From: Anadara kagoshimensis
Taxonomy: Eukaryota; Mollusca; Bivalvia; Arcoida; Arcidae
Direction of reading: 5' to 3'
Length of the DNA: 64,000 nt
Assembly: GCA_021292105.1 (NCBI GenBank)
Contig: CM037868.1
Span: 37,130,494-37,194,493 of the forward strand
Made by a program: the position numbers and the translations under genes. Below the pieces are notes generated by a model. It did no database searches. It had not been told where the DNA came from and was given only the letters and a program-made list of their open reading frames with translations. Shown one piece after another: positions 10,145 to 19,700 of the stretch; positions within the stretch are counted from its first letter, which is position 1, and each line of letters begins with the position of its first letter.

Positions 10145-10925
10145 ATTCTAATTCAATCTGTATGTAACAACAGTTTTCATTGGCTGACGTCAAACATTTG
10201 CGACAGTATAACCACCGATATACTGTCGCAAATTCCGACAGTATAATCACAATATACTGCTGCAAATTTTCCGGGTACTTGCACGTGCACGTTCGGTACC
10301 GAACGATCTTGATGGATTAATGGAAACTTACACAGGTTATGACAGAGATATATCAATCGAGGATGAATATTTTCCTGTCATTGAAAATATTACACTGTTA
10401 GTGGTGTAGGATTCTTTTACTCACATGCCAAAACTCGATTTGTAAACAAATATTTGCATCAGATCATGCCACCATCCGTGTCTTCGTTAAATGACGTCAT
10501 CAAATTTTGTTGACGTTCTTGCGTAAAATGATTATGACGTCATCAATATAGTGTCTATAAGTGATCGTGTCTCATCCGGAAGACACTTTACTTTTTCATA
10601 GAATCAGATTTAAAAGTCAGAGGAATCAAATTAATGCGGGAAATGGTTCGTGTGATCTGTCTCAACCAGTTCAAATGGATTTGGAAAATCCCCGAGTTAT
10701 TTATAGTATCGTTTTCAGAAAATGCTTACCATTTCCTTTAAAGTATGTTTTGAATTAGAATAGGGATAACTGTCTTGTAATTTTCGATTTACAGACGTAT
10801 ATCGGTGGTTATACTATCGCAAATAGTTTTATTGGCTCCGCTGACGCGTCGCCAATAAAACTAATTTGCGACAGTATAACCACCGATATACGTCTGCAAA
10901 TCGAAAATTACAAGACAGTTATCCC
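10145..10925. mobile_element. Foldback (hairpin) element present only in lectin B
   Basis: The duplicate continues directly from AAAAATTGA to ATTAAAAAC at about 26753-26770, so ~780 bases are extra here. The left part has a 14-bp perfect hairpin (TTTGCGACAGTATA against its complement, 10197-10232). The right part is a ~163-bp near-perfect palindrome (10763-10925) with a short central loop inside ATTGGC...GCCAAT. The middle carries GGTACCGAAC palindromes and TGACGTCA twice (about 10492 and 10533). No transposase is encoded. It looks like a non-autonomous foldback or MITE-like element; superfamily not recognised. Confidence 0.8.
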
Positions 10926-10960
10926 CTAAATTAAAAACATTATACCAGTTTTAATTTTAA

Positions 10961-11003
10961 AGCACTAGACGGTCATTTCGGAATATAATTCATCAGTAGT
11001 GCT
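10961..11003 (-). ncRNA. Degenerate hammerhead ribozyme motif (lectin B intron 1)
   Basis: The - strand keeps AGCACTA, CTGATGA, GAAA, GTC and TAGTGCT in order. Stem II has lost bases: ATTATATTCC replaces GGAAT-TGT-ATTCC, so it cannot pair well. Probably inactive. The duplicate is 26793-26833. Confidence 0.6.
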
Positions 11004-11442
11004 TGGACCAAAATTATGAAACCAAAACTTTTTTTCTTTATTTCCATTTTTTTAAAATTATTCTCATCTTAAAACTTTTTCATGACATGTGGAATAATTT
11101 CATATGTTTAATATTTCAATACTTGGTAAAATAGAAATAAGATTCTTCAATCCTTGATAATTCTTTGTAACTATCAGTCAAATCAACACGATAACATCCA
11201 TGCATGCGCACGTGCAATGGACCTGAAAGTTAATTATACAAAATCGAGTATAAGGAGCATGTAACTACGGGATGTCAAATATATCCAGGCCAATCCTGGA
11301 CACAGAGGTTGTACTCCTTCATACAAAAGCATTACCTTAACTTAATTTGGTTAAATATGTCTTGGTCTTGGATATTTTAACTACCCCTTGATAAAAAAAA
11401 CAACACTGATATACATGTAATATAATATTAATCTAATTTCAG
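11004..11442. other. Intron 1 end of lectin B
   Basis: A-rich sequence upstream of the ribozyme motif on its own strand, then unique intron. No gene is seen. The polypyrimidine tract and TTTCAG lead into exon 2 at 11443. Confidence 0.5.
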
Positions 11443-12057
11443 AAACATTATGTCCAGACGGAAGAGAGTTCAATGGTCATTGTTATTATTTGAGTAAAAG
11501 AAGGAACCAAATGGTCATTAGCAAAGGTTAGTAACATATCCATTGCCATGTATCCACTTATCCGTTCATACTCGCACACAAAAGACACGAAAAACTTGAG
11601 CGTCTTTGTCAGGATGACATTCAAAATTACTTGTTTATTCCTGCTAGCGGTTGGGGAAATCATTTTGTCGGAACAGCTTTGGTTTTGACATGCGTGAGAC
11701 TCCGCCTTCTTATCCAATCACCTTTAATATGACAGACGTTAGGCCCTGGCAACGTCTGTTGACACTTCGTTGACAAATATTATGTTTGTGACGTCAAAGT
11801 CCATCATGCCACGTGAAACTCCGCTCATATCTGTTTAAACTTTGGAAAAGTTGTGTTTGTAACGTGTCAGCCACGTCGCGTGAATATCTCCATAGCGTTG
11901 TTAAGTTTATGTAATAAAGTGTGCCGTACTAATTCATTAAATAGAATGGAATATATGGATCTATATGCTTCATAGTGAACGACAATGTAACGCATCGATA
12001 TTAAACTAAAAGTGGCTATCGTCCATCAGATATTTCTCAAATATTAGCATAAAAACA

Positions 12058-12466
12058 TACAGTAGAACTTCGATAACTCGAAGTGCACGGGACTTCGATG
12101 ATGACTTTGAGTTATCGGGGTGTTCGAGTTTTCGAAGTTGAAGAATGACGTCACAATGTAACTTTCATTTCTTTGGGAGAAATGTTAGATGGCGTAAAAC
12201 TGTTTAGCGATACACTGGTGTAATATGTACCAGATTTATATAAAATAATAATGAATTAAAATCAAATTATTAATTATGTTTTTATAAGGACTGGTGGCGA
12301 CAACAAACGCATACATAAATACACGAAATGTGTATTACCAATACATGACCGTAATGCGTTCAAAGAACTGAATCAGATAAACAAATCCATGTACATTGTA
12401 TGTTATAATATACAAAACAAGACGCACATTTTATAGAAATTATCAAACTAGTGTTAGTACCTGTCC
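12058..12466. mobile_element. pogo/Tigger-like MITE with TA target duplication
   Basis: The duplicate reads AACATACCTGTCC at 28432-28444. Here the same site is split, with TA on both sides (AACATA-CAGTAGAACTTCGATAAC ... GTTAG-TACCTGTCC). The left end resembles pogo/Tigger-type ends (CAGTAGAACTTCGATAACTC); the right end is a weak inverted match. Internal copies of the end motif (GAGTTATCGGGG) lie at 12109-12120. There is no transposase. Size ~408 bp. Confidence 0.7.
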
Positions 12467-12640
12467 ATGTTTAATCACAATCCCAAAAACATTGTTAAAA
12501 ATGTGAAATTCAAAGTAAGTTTAACACAAGGACTTCCACCATTGACCTACATCCGTCAGTAAGATATCAGAATTAAGAAATATCATGGCACTATGTGACG
12601 TCAAAAATCCAGGACAACCATGGACACAAACATAACATAG
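12467..12640 (-). mobile_element. Old retroelement 3' tail
   Basis: TGTCCATGTTTAATCACAAT, GACTTCCACCATTG and GACGTCAAAAATCCAGG correspond to the reverse tail and the sequence just before it. Central parts are missing. Duplicate at 28437-28620. It lies in lectin B intron 2. Confidence 0.6.
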
Positions 12641-13042
12641 TTATATTGTGTTGACGAATAAGTTTTTACGGCTTCATAAGCGTAATCTCTTAATCAAAAA
12701 TGTATCAACTTTGTTTTAATTTTTTTAAAGAAAAAAAGGTTCTATATAACAATAACTAAGGCAGTTTAGACACTTAAGCCCAATAATATTAAAAAGACAA
12801 TGACATATAGGGTCTAGTCAATATAACAGGTAATAATAATTAACGGTTTGGTTTTATGTTGTTTTGATGTTTTTGTCATAGTCATAAATGTTCAGGATCA
12901 CCTATATTTTATATTGTAAAATTTACAATCGATTATATTTACCAAAATTGCCAAAATTTAACCCCTCAAAAATACCCCACCGGTACGGTAGAAATATTGT
13001 TTTTATAATTTAATTTTTTATTTGGTCTTTAAAACATATATA

Positions 13043-13368
13043 TTACATATTATACCAGTTTTAATGTCACAGCACTAGACGGCCGTTTCGGAATACAATT
13101 CCTCATCAGTAGTGCTTGGACCAAAACCAAGAAATCAAAATTATTTAAGATGTTGAAAAGTTACTCTAAGGACCAAAATATATTTTACCAAATTAAGCTA
13201 AGGAAATACTTTGCATGAGGGAGTATACCTTAGTTTTTGAGAAATTTCAAATTTTAACTTGCAGGAAATTTAGACAATTATAGTATATTTCTGACAATAA
13301 TACGAAAATTATTGCCTACTGAGTTGTGATATCCTCGGGGCACCAGCCACCAGCAGAGATATCGGCTC
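13043..13368 (-). mobile_element. Ribozyme-bearing retroelement fragment, only in lectin B
   Basis: About 325 bases with no counterpart in the duplicate, which passes from CATATATAT to GAAGCAG near 29095-29115. On the - strand the fragment ends with the hammerhead at 13116-13071 followed by ACTGGTATAAT. The ~80 bases before the ribozyme (AAAATATATTTTGGTCC, ACTTTTCAACATCTT) match the sequence before the ribozyme at 13868-13913. Confidence 0.7.
13071..13116 (-). ncRNA. Hammerhead ribozyme (type I), complete core
   Basis: Read on the - strand from 13116: stem I arm AGCACTA (13116-13110), CTGATGA (13109-13103), stem II GGAAT-TGT-ATTCC (13102-13090, 5 bp), GAAA (13089-13086), CGGCCGTC (13085-13078) and stem I arm TAGTGCT (13077-13071). 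Stem I pairs 7 of 7. The predicted cut is after the C of the GTC triplet, at 13078. All conserved core positions are present. Stem III is only CGGCCG, too short for a stable monomer, as known for metazoan retroelement hammerheads, which act as dimers. It lies antisense in lectin B intron 2, so it is active only in transcripts from the - strand. The fold is seen; activity is inferred. Confidence 0.88.
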
Positions 13369-13639
13369 AGGGAAGCAGAAGAATAGACACACATCCTGAC
13401 AACACGCTTATATACACACACATTCACTCAGAATCTTATTTGTTTCTATTGTATAATCATGTAATAAGACACGTAATAATATTCAATCCTTGTTGATAGA
13501 AAAAAGGCCACAAGTTTCTTAATCGGATTACACTAAAACAGGTTATGACATTTATGAGAGAATTGGTCTAGGTTTCCTATTGCTCCATATATTTTTCTTT
13601 TCTAATAGATGATAGTATCACGTGTAGAATTTTAATTCT

Positions 13640-13845
13640 TGAAAATTAGTTCCATGTTCCTTCACACAATTTTGATTACACACGTGGCGGGTGTAGCTAG
13701 CTAAACAGGAGGTGTTACCCTTCCGGAGCACCCGGCCTCACTTCCCTGGTGGAAGTTCACGTGTGTTACCTAACTTGTCAGTTCCAAAGTTTGTTCTTTA
13801 CTTCTATTGTGATTCGTACATGGATTAGTATGTTTGTTTTTAAAT
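13640..13845 (+). mobile_element. Retroelement 3' tail
   Basis: Full tail without RT coding: GTTCCATGTTCCTT, CACACGTGGCGGGTGTAGCT, GGTGTTACCCTTCCGGAGCA, TTCCCTGGTGGAAGTTCACG and ending TATGTTTGTTTTT. It directly abuts the ribozyme-bearing LINE fragment on the right. Duplicate at 29385-29577. Confidence 0.9.
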
Positions 13846-13867
13846 ATTATACCAGTATAAATTTTAC

Positions 13868-13913
13868 AGTACTAGACGGTCGTTTCGGAATACAATTCCT
13901 CATTAGTAGTGCT
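13868..13913 (-). ncRNA. Mutated hammerhead ribozyme motif (lectin B intron 2)
   Basis: Same architecture as 13071-13116, with stem II GGAAT/ATTCC intact and GAAACGACCGTC present. The essential CTGATGA box reads CTAATGA (core G changed), and one stem I arm reads TAGTACT against AGCACTA. It is expected to be inactive. The duplicate (29603-29648) has the same core change plus one in stem II. Confidence 0.75.
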
Positions 13914-14275
13914 TGGACAAAAATTATGAAACAACAATTTTTTCAAGATGTTGAAAAGATAGGACCAAAATATATTTTAGGAAATTTAGACCTTGCTTTT
14001 ATACCTACAGTATTGTTTTGTCAATGTACAAATAAAATTTTAAAAATCCTATCTTTAAAAAAAAATCCAAATAATATTTCTTTTACTGATATAGTAACAT
14101 GCTGTTCTATTCTATCGGATATCCAATGTTCTGTATATTCCAAGAGCTTTCTAACATTTGCACAGTCAAAAAAACAAATGACATTAATCTTCTTCATTAG
14201 TTTTACAAAAAGAGAAAATTAAGTTATTTTAATTTTCAATGTTGAAAAATGTTTTTCTGCGAAGATCCGATGTAA
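13914..14275 (-). mobile_element. LINE C-terminal fragment (zf-RVT-like) ahead of the ribozyme
   Basis: The - strand from 14275 encodes pieces of the zinc-binding region found at the C-terminus of many LINE reverse transcriptases: HRIFAE, FCKTN, CHLFF(E/D)C-like and VTLSVKEILFG, with frame breaks. It is clearer in the duplicate (29811-30020). The ORF end is followed by A/T-rich sequence and then the ribozyme motif at 13913. It is a dead fragment; the exact LINE clade is not assigned. Confidence 0.6.
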
Positions 14276-14754
14276 TGTAATATTCTAAAATTAAGCCATT
14301 TTAGTTTTGTATCTGTTTTTCAATAATCACGTTTTTTGTATAATTAGGAATACTATAAAGTATGATAAGAATAATTATTAAATGATGTTACAATGTACAT
14401 TTTACAGGATGCATGTAAAGAGAAAAGTTCACACTTGGCAGTAGTGGAGACAGGAGAGGAAACACATTTTTAAAAGACTGGGCAAAGAATAATTCAGGTA
14501 CAATAATTATTTAAGAAATAACATTCTATTTGAGTGTATTATTTAGGTATTATGAATGAGAAGAAGGTCAATTCCAATTGAAAATATAATCATGATCATA
14601 TACTTTGAATAATTTCTTGCTATAAAGTTGTAGTATCCCATAGAGTTGTAAAATTGTGTTTATCTGAAATCCATGAAACCCCTAGTTCATAGGGAAGTTT
14701 TGAAAAGATCATAAACTATAAATAGTTAAATAATATACTATTTAAAGTAAAGTA

Positions 14755-14890
14755 AAAGTGAAATTTGGAAATTAATGTGAAACACGCGAAGTTCACCAGG
14801 GAAGTTAGGTCGGATGCTTCGGAAGTAAAAGCATCTCCCGTGTATCTAGCTACACCGCCACGCGTGTTGTCGTTATTTAGAATGGAAAGA
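14755..14890 (-). mobile_element. Old retroelement 3' tail in lectin B intron 3
   Basis: AACACGCGAAGTTCACCAGG and CTAGCTACACCGCCACGCGT mark the tail. Hairpin arms read GATGCT (14813-14818) and AGCATC (14830-14835), fully paired but changed from GGTGCT/AGCACC. It is orthologous to 2336-2500 by its right flank. Duplicate at 30500-30615. Confidence 0.75.
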
Positions 14891-15589
14891 ACAAGGACTT
14901 GAACATTTGATTCATTTACAATGTCACACTTATTTACTTAACATTGACAGTGCAGCAAAATCTTTTTGTTAAAAAGAGGGCTAACTTAATTATAGGAACT
15001 ATTTCATTTATATATTTTTATTTGCTTCTGAATTGCGATTCAGTCATGGTTAGTATGTTGTTTTTATATAGATTATATTTTTCAGCGAGTATATGGTTGG
15101 ATGGGTCAGATGAACTTAATGAAGGTCAATGGATTTGGACATCTATGGACAACCGTTTACCTATACGGACTGGCGTGCTGGTGACCCAGATGGAGCTAGG
15201 TACAAAATTGCTTGGCCATTCATAGTAGTTATAGTTACAGATGGATAGACACTAAATGTGATAGTTACAGTTATCAATATGTATGTGAAAACGAAAAACT
15301 GATAACCAGATTTTTTTAAAATTATTTAGCAATTTTAATTCAAATAAAGGCTTGACTTTTTCTTAATTTTTTTAAATTGATATTGATCATGAGTCAAACG
15401 TTACAATATCTTTTGTTAAAAATTGAAATTAGATGCTAGTTCGTTACTTAATAAAGCAAATTGAATTATGTGTTTGATTATAAATTATTTCCTCTTCTTC
15501 AACCACATATATAAACAGTTAAACCCATCACACTGTTTTCCTTAAAATAATTAAATGTTCACAATATAAACATTCTCTGCAAACTTTAT

Positions 15590-16545
15590 ATAAAAAACAA
15601 ACATAACAATCCATGTCCAAATCACAATTCCCATGCAAAATTAAAACAAACATACCAACCCATGCATGTCCAAATAACAATCCCAAAGCAAAGTAAAAAC
15701 CAACATACCAACATATGACCAAACCACAATCCAAAATTAAAACAAACATACCAACCCATGCATGTCCAAATAACAATCCCAAAGCAAAGTAAAACCAAGA
15801 TACCAACATATGGCCAAACCACAATCCAAAAGTAAAAACCAACATACCAAATAATGTCTAACCACAATCCCAAGGCAAAGTAAAAGCCTATAAGCTGGCA
15901 AATTAAGTTAAACATGTGAACTTCCATCAAAGAAGTTAGGCCGGGTGCTCAGGAAGGGTAGGCACCTCTTCTTTAGTTAGCTACACTCGCCATGTGTGCA
16001 ATCAAATTTGGGAAATGAAAGGAACATGGAATTATGGGACGTCAATCCAGGGTATTTTTGGATATAGAGACATATTAACAACAAAATTGTGATGACGGCC
16101 ATAAAACAGTTTGAGGGTATTCATAAACATAGCCTTGCAATATTCCCCTGTCAACAATTCATTAGTTAGCAGTGTGCTTCGTTGAATAAAGTTCTCGTAG
16201 TGGGAACAAGTTCCACCATAGTGTATTGTTCGTCAAACAAATACAGGTACATCATAAACAGTTATATTGCTGCAAAGAAAAGGAAAGTTGACAATAGAAA
16301 AATTGGTCATCAAGTTTGTCAGAGTTTTAAATCTAGCCTTTTGTTGCGTCATAATTAGATATAAGTCTTAAATGATGACGAACCTGAATAATGGATTAAT
16401 CTTTTATTTCAAAATCATTGGGATAGATGGTATTCACATAGTCTCCAAATTTAGGATTGTTAAGAGATAGAACGCCATCTTTGTATCTGCATGTGGAGAT
16501 AAATGATTTGTCGACAGTCTTCTCTCCAAGTTCCACAAGGTTCTG
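15590..16545 (-). mobile_element. Retroelement fragment with amplified tail end and YKDG box
   Basis: At 15590-15900 the last ~48 bases of the tail are repeated five to six times (ACAAACATACCAACC, CCAAATAACAATCCCAAAGC). Single-copy tail follows (15900-16000), then RT coding remnants on the - strand at about 16535-16400: YKDGVLSLNNPKFGDYVNTI then YPNDFEIKD. The catalytic YIDD box reads YKDG. Frames are broken. It lies downstream of lectin B; duplicate at 31330-32235, where the tail array is shorter. Confidence 0.75.
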
Positions 16546-17100
16546 CATTTACTATGTTGCTTATAAATAAAGTAACAAGTCAGCAAGCAACAGTGCACAG
16601 TTTGTGCCCACTTGTATGCTGAATATTTCTTGGAAAACTATATTGCCAAACACAACAAATATGTGTTCTATCAAAAACTCTAACCTGTTTGACTTGTAAG
16701 GTTATTTTTTTTAATTTATGGTAATTTCAGTTTATTTGTGTCATAGTTCATAAGATGCAAGGCAATATAACAAGAATTTGTACACAACACGAGTTGTATA
16801 GGAGTACCAAACAATGATAATAACAATTATGAATAATAATAATTAGAGGCCCATATCGGGGCATCTTTATTTTGTCTTTCGTCCTTAACTACAAAATATT
16901 TAGTTATATATATGATTATTCTATTGACTAGATTGATACACTTGTCATAAATATGTTATAAAAGCTTCTGTTGCATTTAAATTATCAGTGCTCTAGGATT
17001 CCCATTTCCCGCCTCTCCTAACAAGTACATCTTGGTCACGGGAAAATGATAAACTTAGACTTTCTTCTCCGTGGAAAATAAAATTAATTTATGAATATGA
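16546..17100. other. Non-coding spacer
   Basis: AT-rich sequence with no supported gene. Near its right end GTGGAAAATAAAATTAAT (17071-17090) forms an inverted repeat with ATTTTATTTTCCAC (about 17122-17135), just before the 50-bp array. Confidence 0.5.
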
Positions 17101-17136
17101 TCCATGATCAAATATAGTTTAAATTTTATTTTCCAC

Positions 17137-17955
17137 TGGTAAAAGTTCCCGCCGAGATATGGCGAAAGTCAAATTGTTCTGTGGAACAGTAAAAGTTCCC
17201 GCCGAGATATGGGGAAAGTCAAATTGTTCTGTGGAAAAGTAAATGTTCCCGCCGAGATATGGGGAAAGTCAAATTGTTCTGTGGAACTGTGGAACAGTTA
17301 ATGTTCCTGCCGAGATATGGCGAAAGTCAAATTGTTCTGTGTACAGTAAAAGTTCCCGCCGAGATATGGGGAAAGTCAAATTGTTCTGTGGAACAGTTAA
17401 TGTTCCTGCCGAGATATGGGGAAAGTGAAATTGTTCTGTGGAACAGTTAATGTTCCTGCCGAGATGTGGGGAAAGTCAAATTGTTCTGTGGAACAGTGAA
17501 TGTTCCTGCCGAGATATGGGAAAAGTCAAATTGTTCTGTGGAAAAGTAAAAGTTCCCGCCGAGATATGGGGAAAGTCAAATTGTTCTGTGGAACAGTGAA
17601 TGTTCCTGCCGAGATATGGGGAAAGTCAAATTGTTCTGTGGAAAAGTAAAAGTTCCCGCCGAGATATGGGGAAAGTCAAATTGTTCTGTGGAAAAGTAAA
17701 AGGTCCCGCCGAGATATGGAGAAAGTAAAATTGTTCTGTGGAACAGTGAATGTTCAAACCGAGATATGGTGAAAGTCAAATTGTTCTGTGGAAAAGTTAA
17801 TGTTCCCGCCGAGATATGGGGAAAGTCAAATTGTTCTGTGGAAAAGTAAATGTTCCCGCCGAGATATGGAGAAAGTCAAATTGTTCTGTGAAAAAGTTAA
17901 TGTTCCCGCCAAGATATTGGGAAAGTCAAATTGTTCTGTGGAAAAGTTGATTTTC
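17137..17955. repeat. 50-bp minisatellite, ~16 units
   Basis: Units contain GTTCCCGCCGAGATATGGGG, AAAGTCAAATTGTTCTGTGG and AAAAGTAAA or AACAGTTAAT. The duplicate array (32822-33535) has ~14 units with a different mix of variants, so the two arrays changed independently after duplication. Confidence 0.95.
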
Positions 17956-18744
17956 AGTTGTTTCCCGTGAAAAGTTAGTGTCAAGAGAAAAATGGTTATT
18001 TGCATTTTATGGCTTATCCATTGCTCTGAACAGATTAAATCTCTGGACCTTCCAAACACAATACAAAGAAAAACTGTAGTTCAACATATAAGAAATAATA
18101 TTATTAACTTCAATCTGAGACATTTCCTACAGCTAACTTCTATTGTCTAGTTTTGATATTAAGGGAGTTCAAAAAAATTCTGCCCTCACCACCACCGCCA
18201 AATATGTCCAGAAGAACAAGCCACCTTGAGGTGACAAAGAACTAGAATGGGATAATTTACTGCCTTTATCACAAATAGTTATTTTTGTTCTTAAAGTTTC
18301 TGTAACTAAGGAAAGATAACTTTTACAAAGTAGAGAAATCATGCTTTAGTAAAACACCAAAGTAAATATTCTTTCTACATTTATTGAAGTGGTCAGCTCC
18401 AAGTAACAGGATAAAACCACAAACCTCAGACATTTCACATATAAATCCTCTTGAGTGCAAAATGTGCAGTTAAAACCTAGGTGATGAGAGGTATTGTAAT
18501 GTGATTATTTTAGACCAGTTGACCACAAGGACCCTATCTTACAGAGATTTTCTAAATGTATAACTAAAATATACAGGCATAAACAATTTTATTGTTATTA
18601 AGTACATGTAATTTGTTTTGGCATCACCTTTACAAATACTAAATCAGTCATTCATAGTGACAACATGCTTAAATAACTCCTTTCACGTTTCAGTTGTCAG
18701 AATTCAATTATGTTAACCTCGGGTGTCTGTGAAGCACTGACTCA
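17956..18744. other. Non-coding spacer
   Basis: No gene is seen. GGTCAGCTCCAAGTAACAGG and ATAAAACCACAAACCTC (18390-18430) resemble a dispersed bivalve repeat also seen at 33965-34010, 44640-44700 and 63330-63385. Duplicate at 33536-34330. Confidence 0.5.
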
Positions 18745-18922
18745 CTTTGAACCAGTAAAACCCACTGAGCCATTATGAACCAGTGAAAACCACTGAGCCA
18801 TTATGAACAAGTGAAAACCACCAAGCCACTGTGAACCATTGAACTGTGAACTAGTGAAAAGAACTGAGCTATTGTGAACCAGTGAAAACAACCAAGCCAC
18901 TGTGAACCATTGAACTGTGAAC
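18745..18922. repeat. ~28-bp GAACCAGTGAAAACCACTGA repeats
   Basis: About six irregular units pairing GAACCAGTGAAAACCA with CTGAGCCATT or CCAAGCCACTGT. This is where segmental copy 1 ends. The corresponding array in copy 2 (34335-34640) is longer. Confidence 0.9.
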
Positions 18923-18924
18923 TA

Positions 18925-19700
18925 GTTATCTCCCTTTGACAGAGACTTGGCAGAGATCGTAGCAATCATATGTAATGAAGATGTCTGTCCTGCATTGTTA
19001 CAATGATACATGTAGTTATCTCCCTTTGAGGGAGACTTGGCAGAGACTGTAGCAATTATATGTAATGAAGATGTCTGTCCTGCATTATTACAATGATACA
19101 TGTAATTATCTCTCTTTGAGGGAGACTTGGCAGAGATCGTAGCAATCATATGTAATGAAGATGTCTGTCCTGCATTATTACAATGATACATGTAGTTATC
19201 TCCCTTTGAGGGAGACTTGGCAGAGATTGTAGCAATCATATGTAATGAAGATGTCTGTCCCGCATTGTTACAGTGATATATGAAGTTATCTCCCTTTGAG
19301 GGAGACTTGGCAGAGATTGTAGCAATCATATGTAATGAAGATGTCTGTCCTGCATTATTACAATGATACATGTAGTTATCTCCCTTTGAGGGAGACTTGG
19401 CAGAGATTGTAGCAATCATATGTAATGAAGATGTCTGTCCCGCATTGTTACAATGATATATGAAGTTATCTCCCTTTGAGGGAGACTTGGCAGAGATTGT
19501 AGCAATCATATGTAATGAAAATGTCTGTCCTGCATTGTTACAATGATATATGAAGTTATCTCCCTTTGAGGGAGATTTGGCAGAGATTTTAGCTATCATA
19601 TGTAATGAAGATGTCTGTCCTGCATTGTTACAATGATATATGAAGTTATCTCCCTTTGAGGGAGACTTGGCAGAGATTGTAGCTATCATATGTAATGAAG
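18925..19700. repeat. 90-bp minisatellite at the duplication junction, ~8.6 units
   Basis: Units start GTTATCTCCCTTTGAGGGAG, then ACTTGGCAGAGATTGTAGCA, ATCATATGTAATGAAGATGT and CTGTCCTGCATTGTTACAAT. The period is a multiple of three and one - strand frame has no stops (255 codons, 30-residue repeat). There is no signal peptide, splice context or composition that would support a protein. It separates the two segmental copies and occurs nowhere else in the window. Confidence 0.95.

Larger units (their letters stand above)
7090..15302 (+). pseudogene. C-type lectin B, four exons, frame broken as assembled
   Basis: Exon 1 is 7090-7354: signal peptide MNFCVVFVTAVCLSGVFG, a short helical stretch, then a linker of Thr with Glu/Pro (mucin-like), donor GTAAGT. 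Exon 2 is 11443-11526 (TLCPDGREFNGHCYYLSK). Exon 3 is 14408-14497. Exon 4 is 15086-15302. Together they encode a long-form C-type lectin domain. Exon 2 is 84 nt where phase requires 83 (one extra A in AGGAACC). Exon 3 is 90 nt where 91 is needed (one A missing, stop follows). Exon 4 lacks two bases relative to gene C and gains an A near the stop. A two-domain soluble lectin could not be made from this sequence. The breaks are mostly single A or C changes, so consensus error is as plausible as true decay. AATAAA at 15343-15348 and 15450-15455. Confidence 0.75.
2938..18922. repeat. Segmental duplication, copy 1
   Basis: From the stop codon of lectin A to 18922 the sequence runs collinear with 19704-34640. 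The offset is about 16.77 kb at the left and 15.68 kb at the 50-bp array, because copy 1 holds extra insertions at about 10145-10925, 12058-12466 and 13043-13368. Identity is very high by eye, with scattered one-base indels. The right end breaks off in a GAACCAGTGAAAACCA repeat and passes directly into the 90-bp array. Confidence 0.95.

Noticed and set aside
10561..10758. 65-codon frame in the foldback element
   Set aside because: Short, no recognisable motif, and absent from the other copy with the whole insertion.
13749..14222. 157-codon + strand frame
   Set aside because: It crosses a retroelement tail, the antisense ribozyme motif and the antisense LINE fragment; the meaningful coding trace is on the other strand.
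18922..19689. 255-codon open frame on the - strand
   Set aside because: It is the 90-bp array read in a stop-free frame; the period is a multiple of three and no start context, signal or splice evidence supports it.
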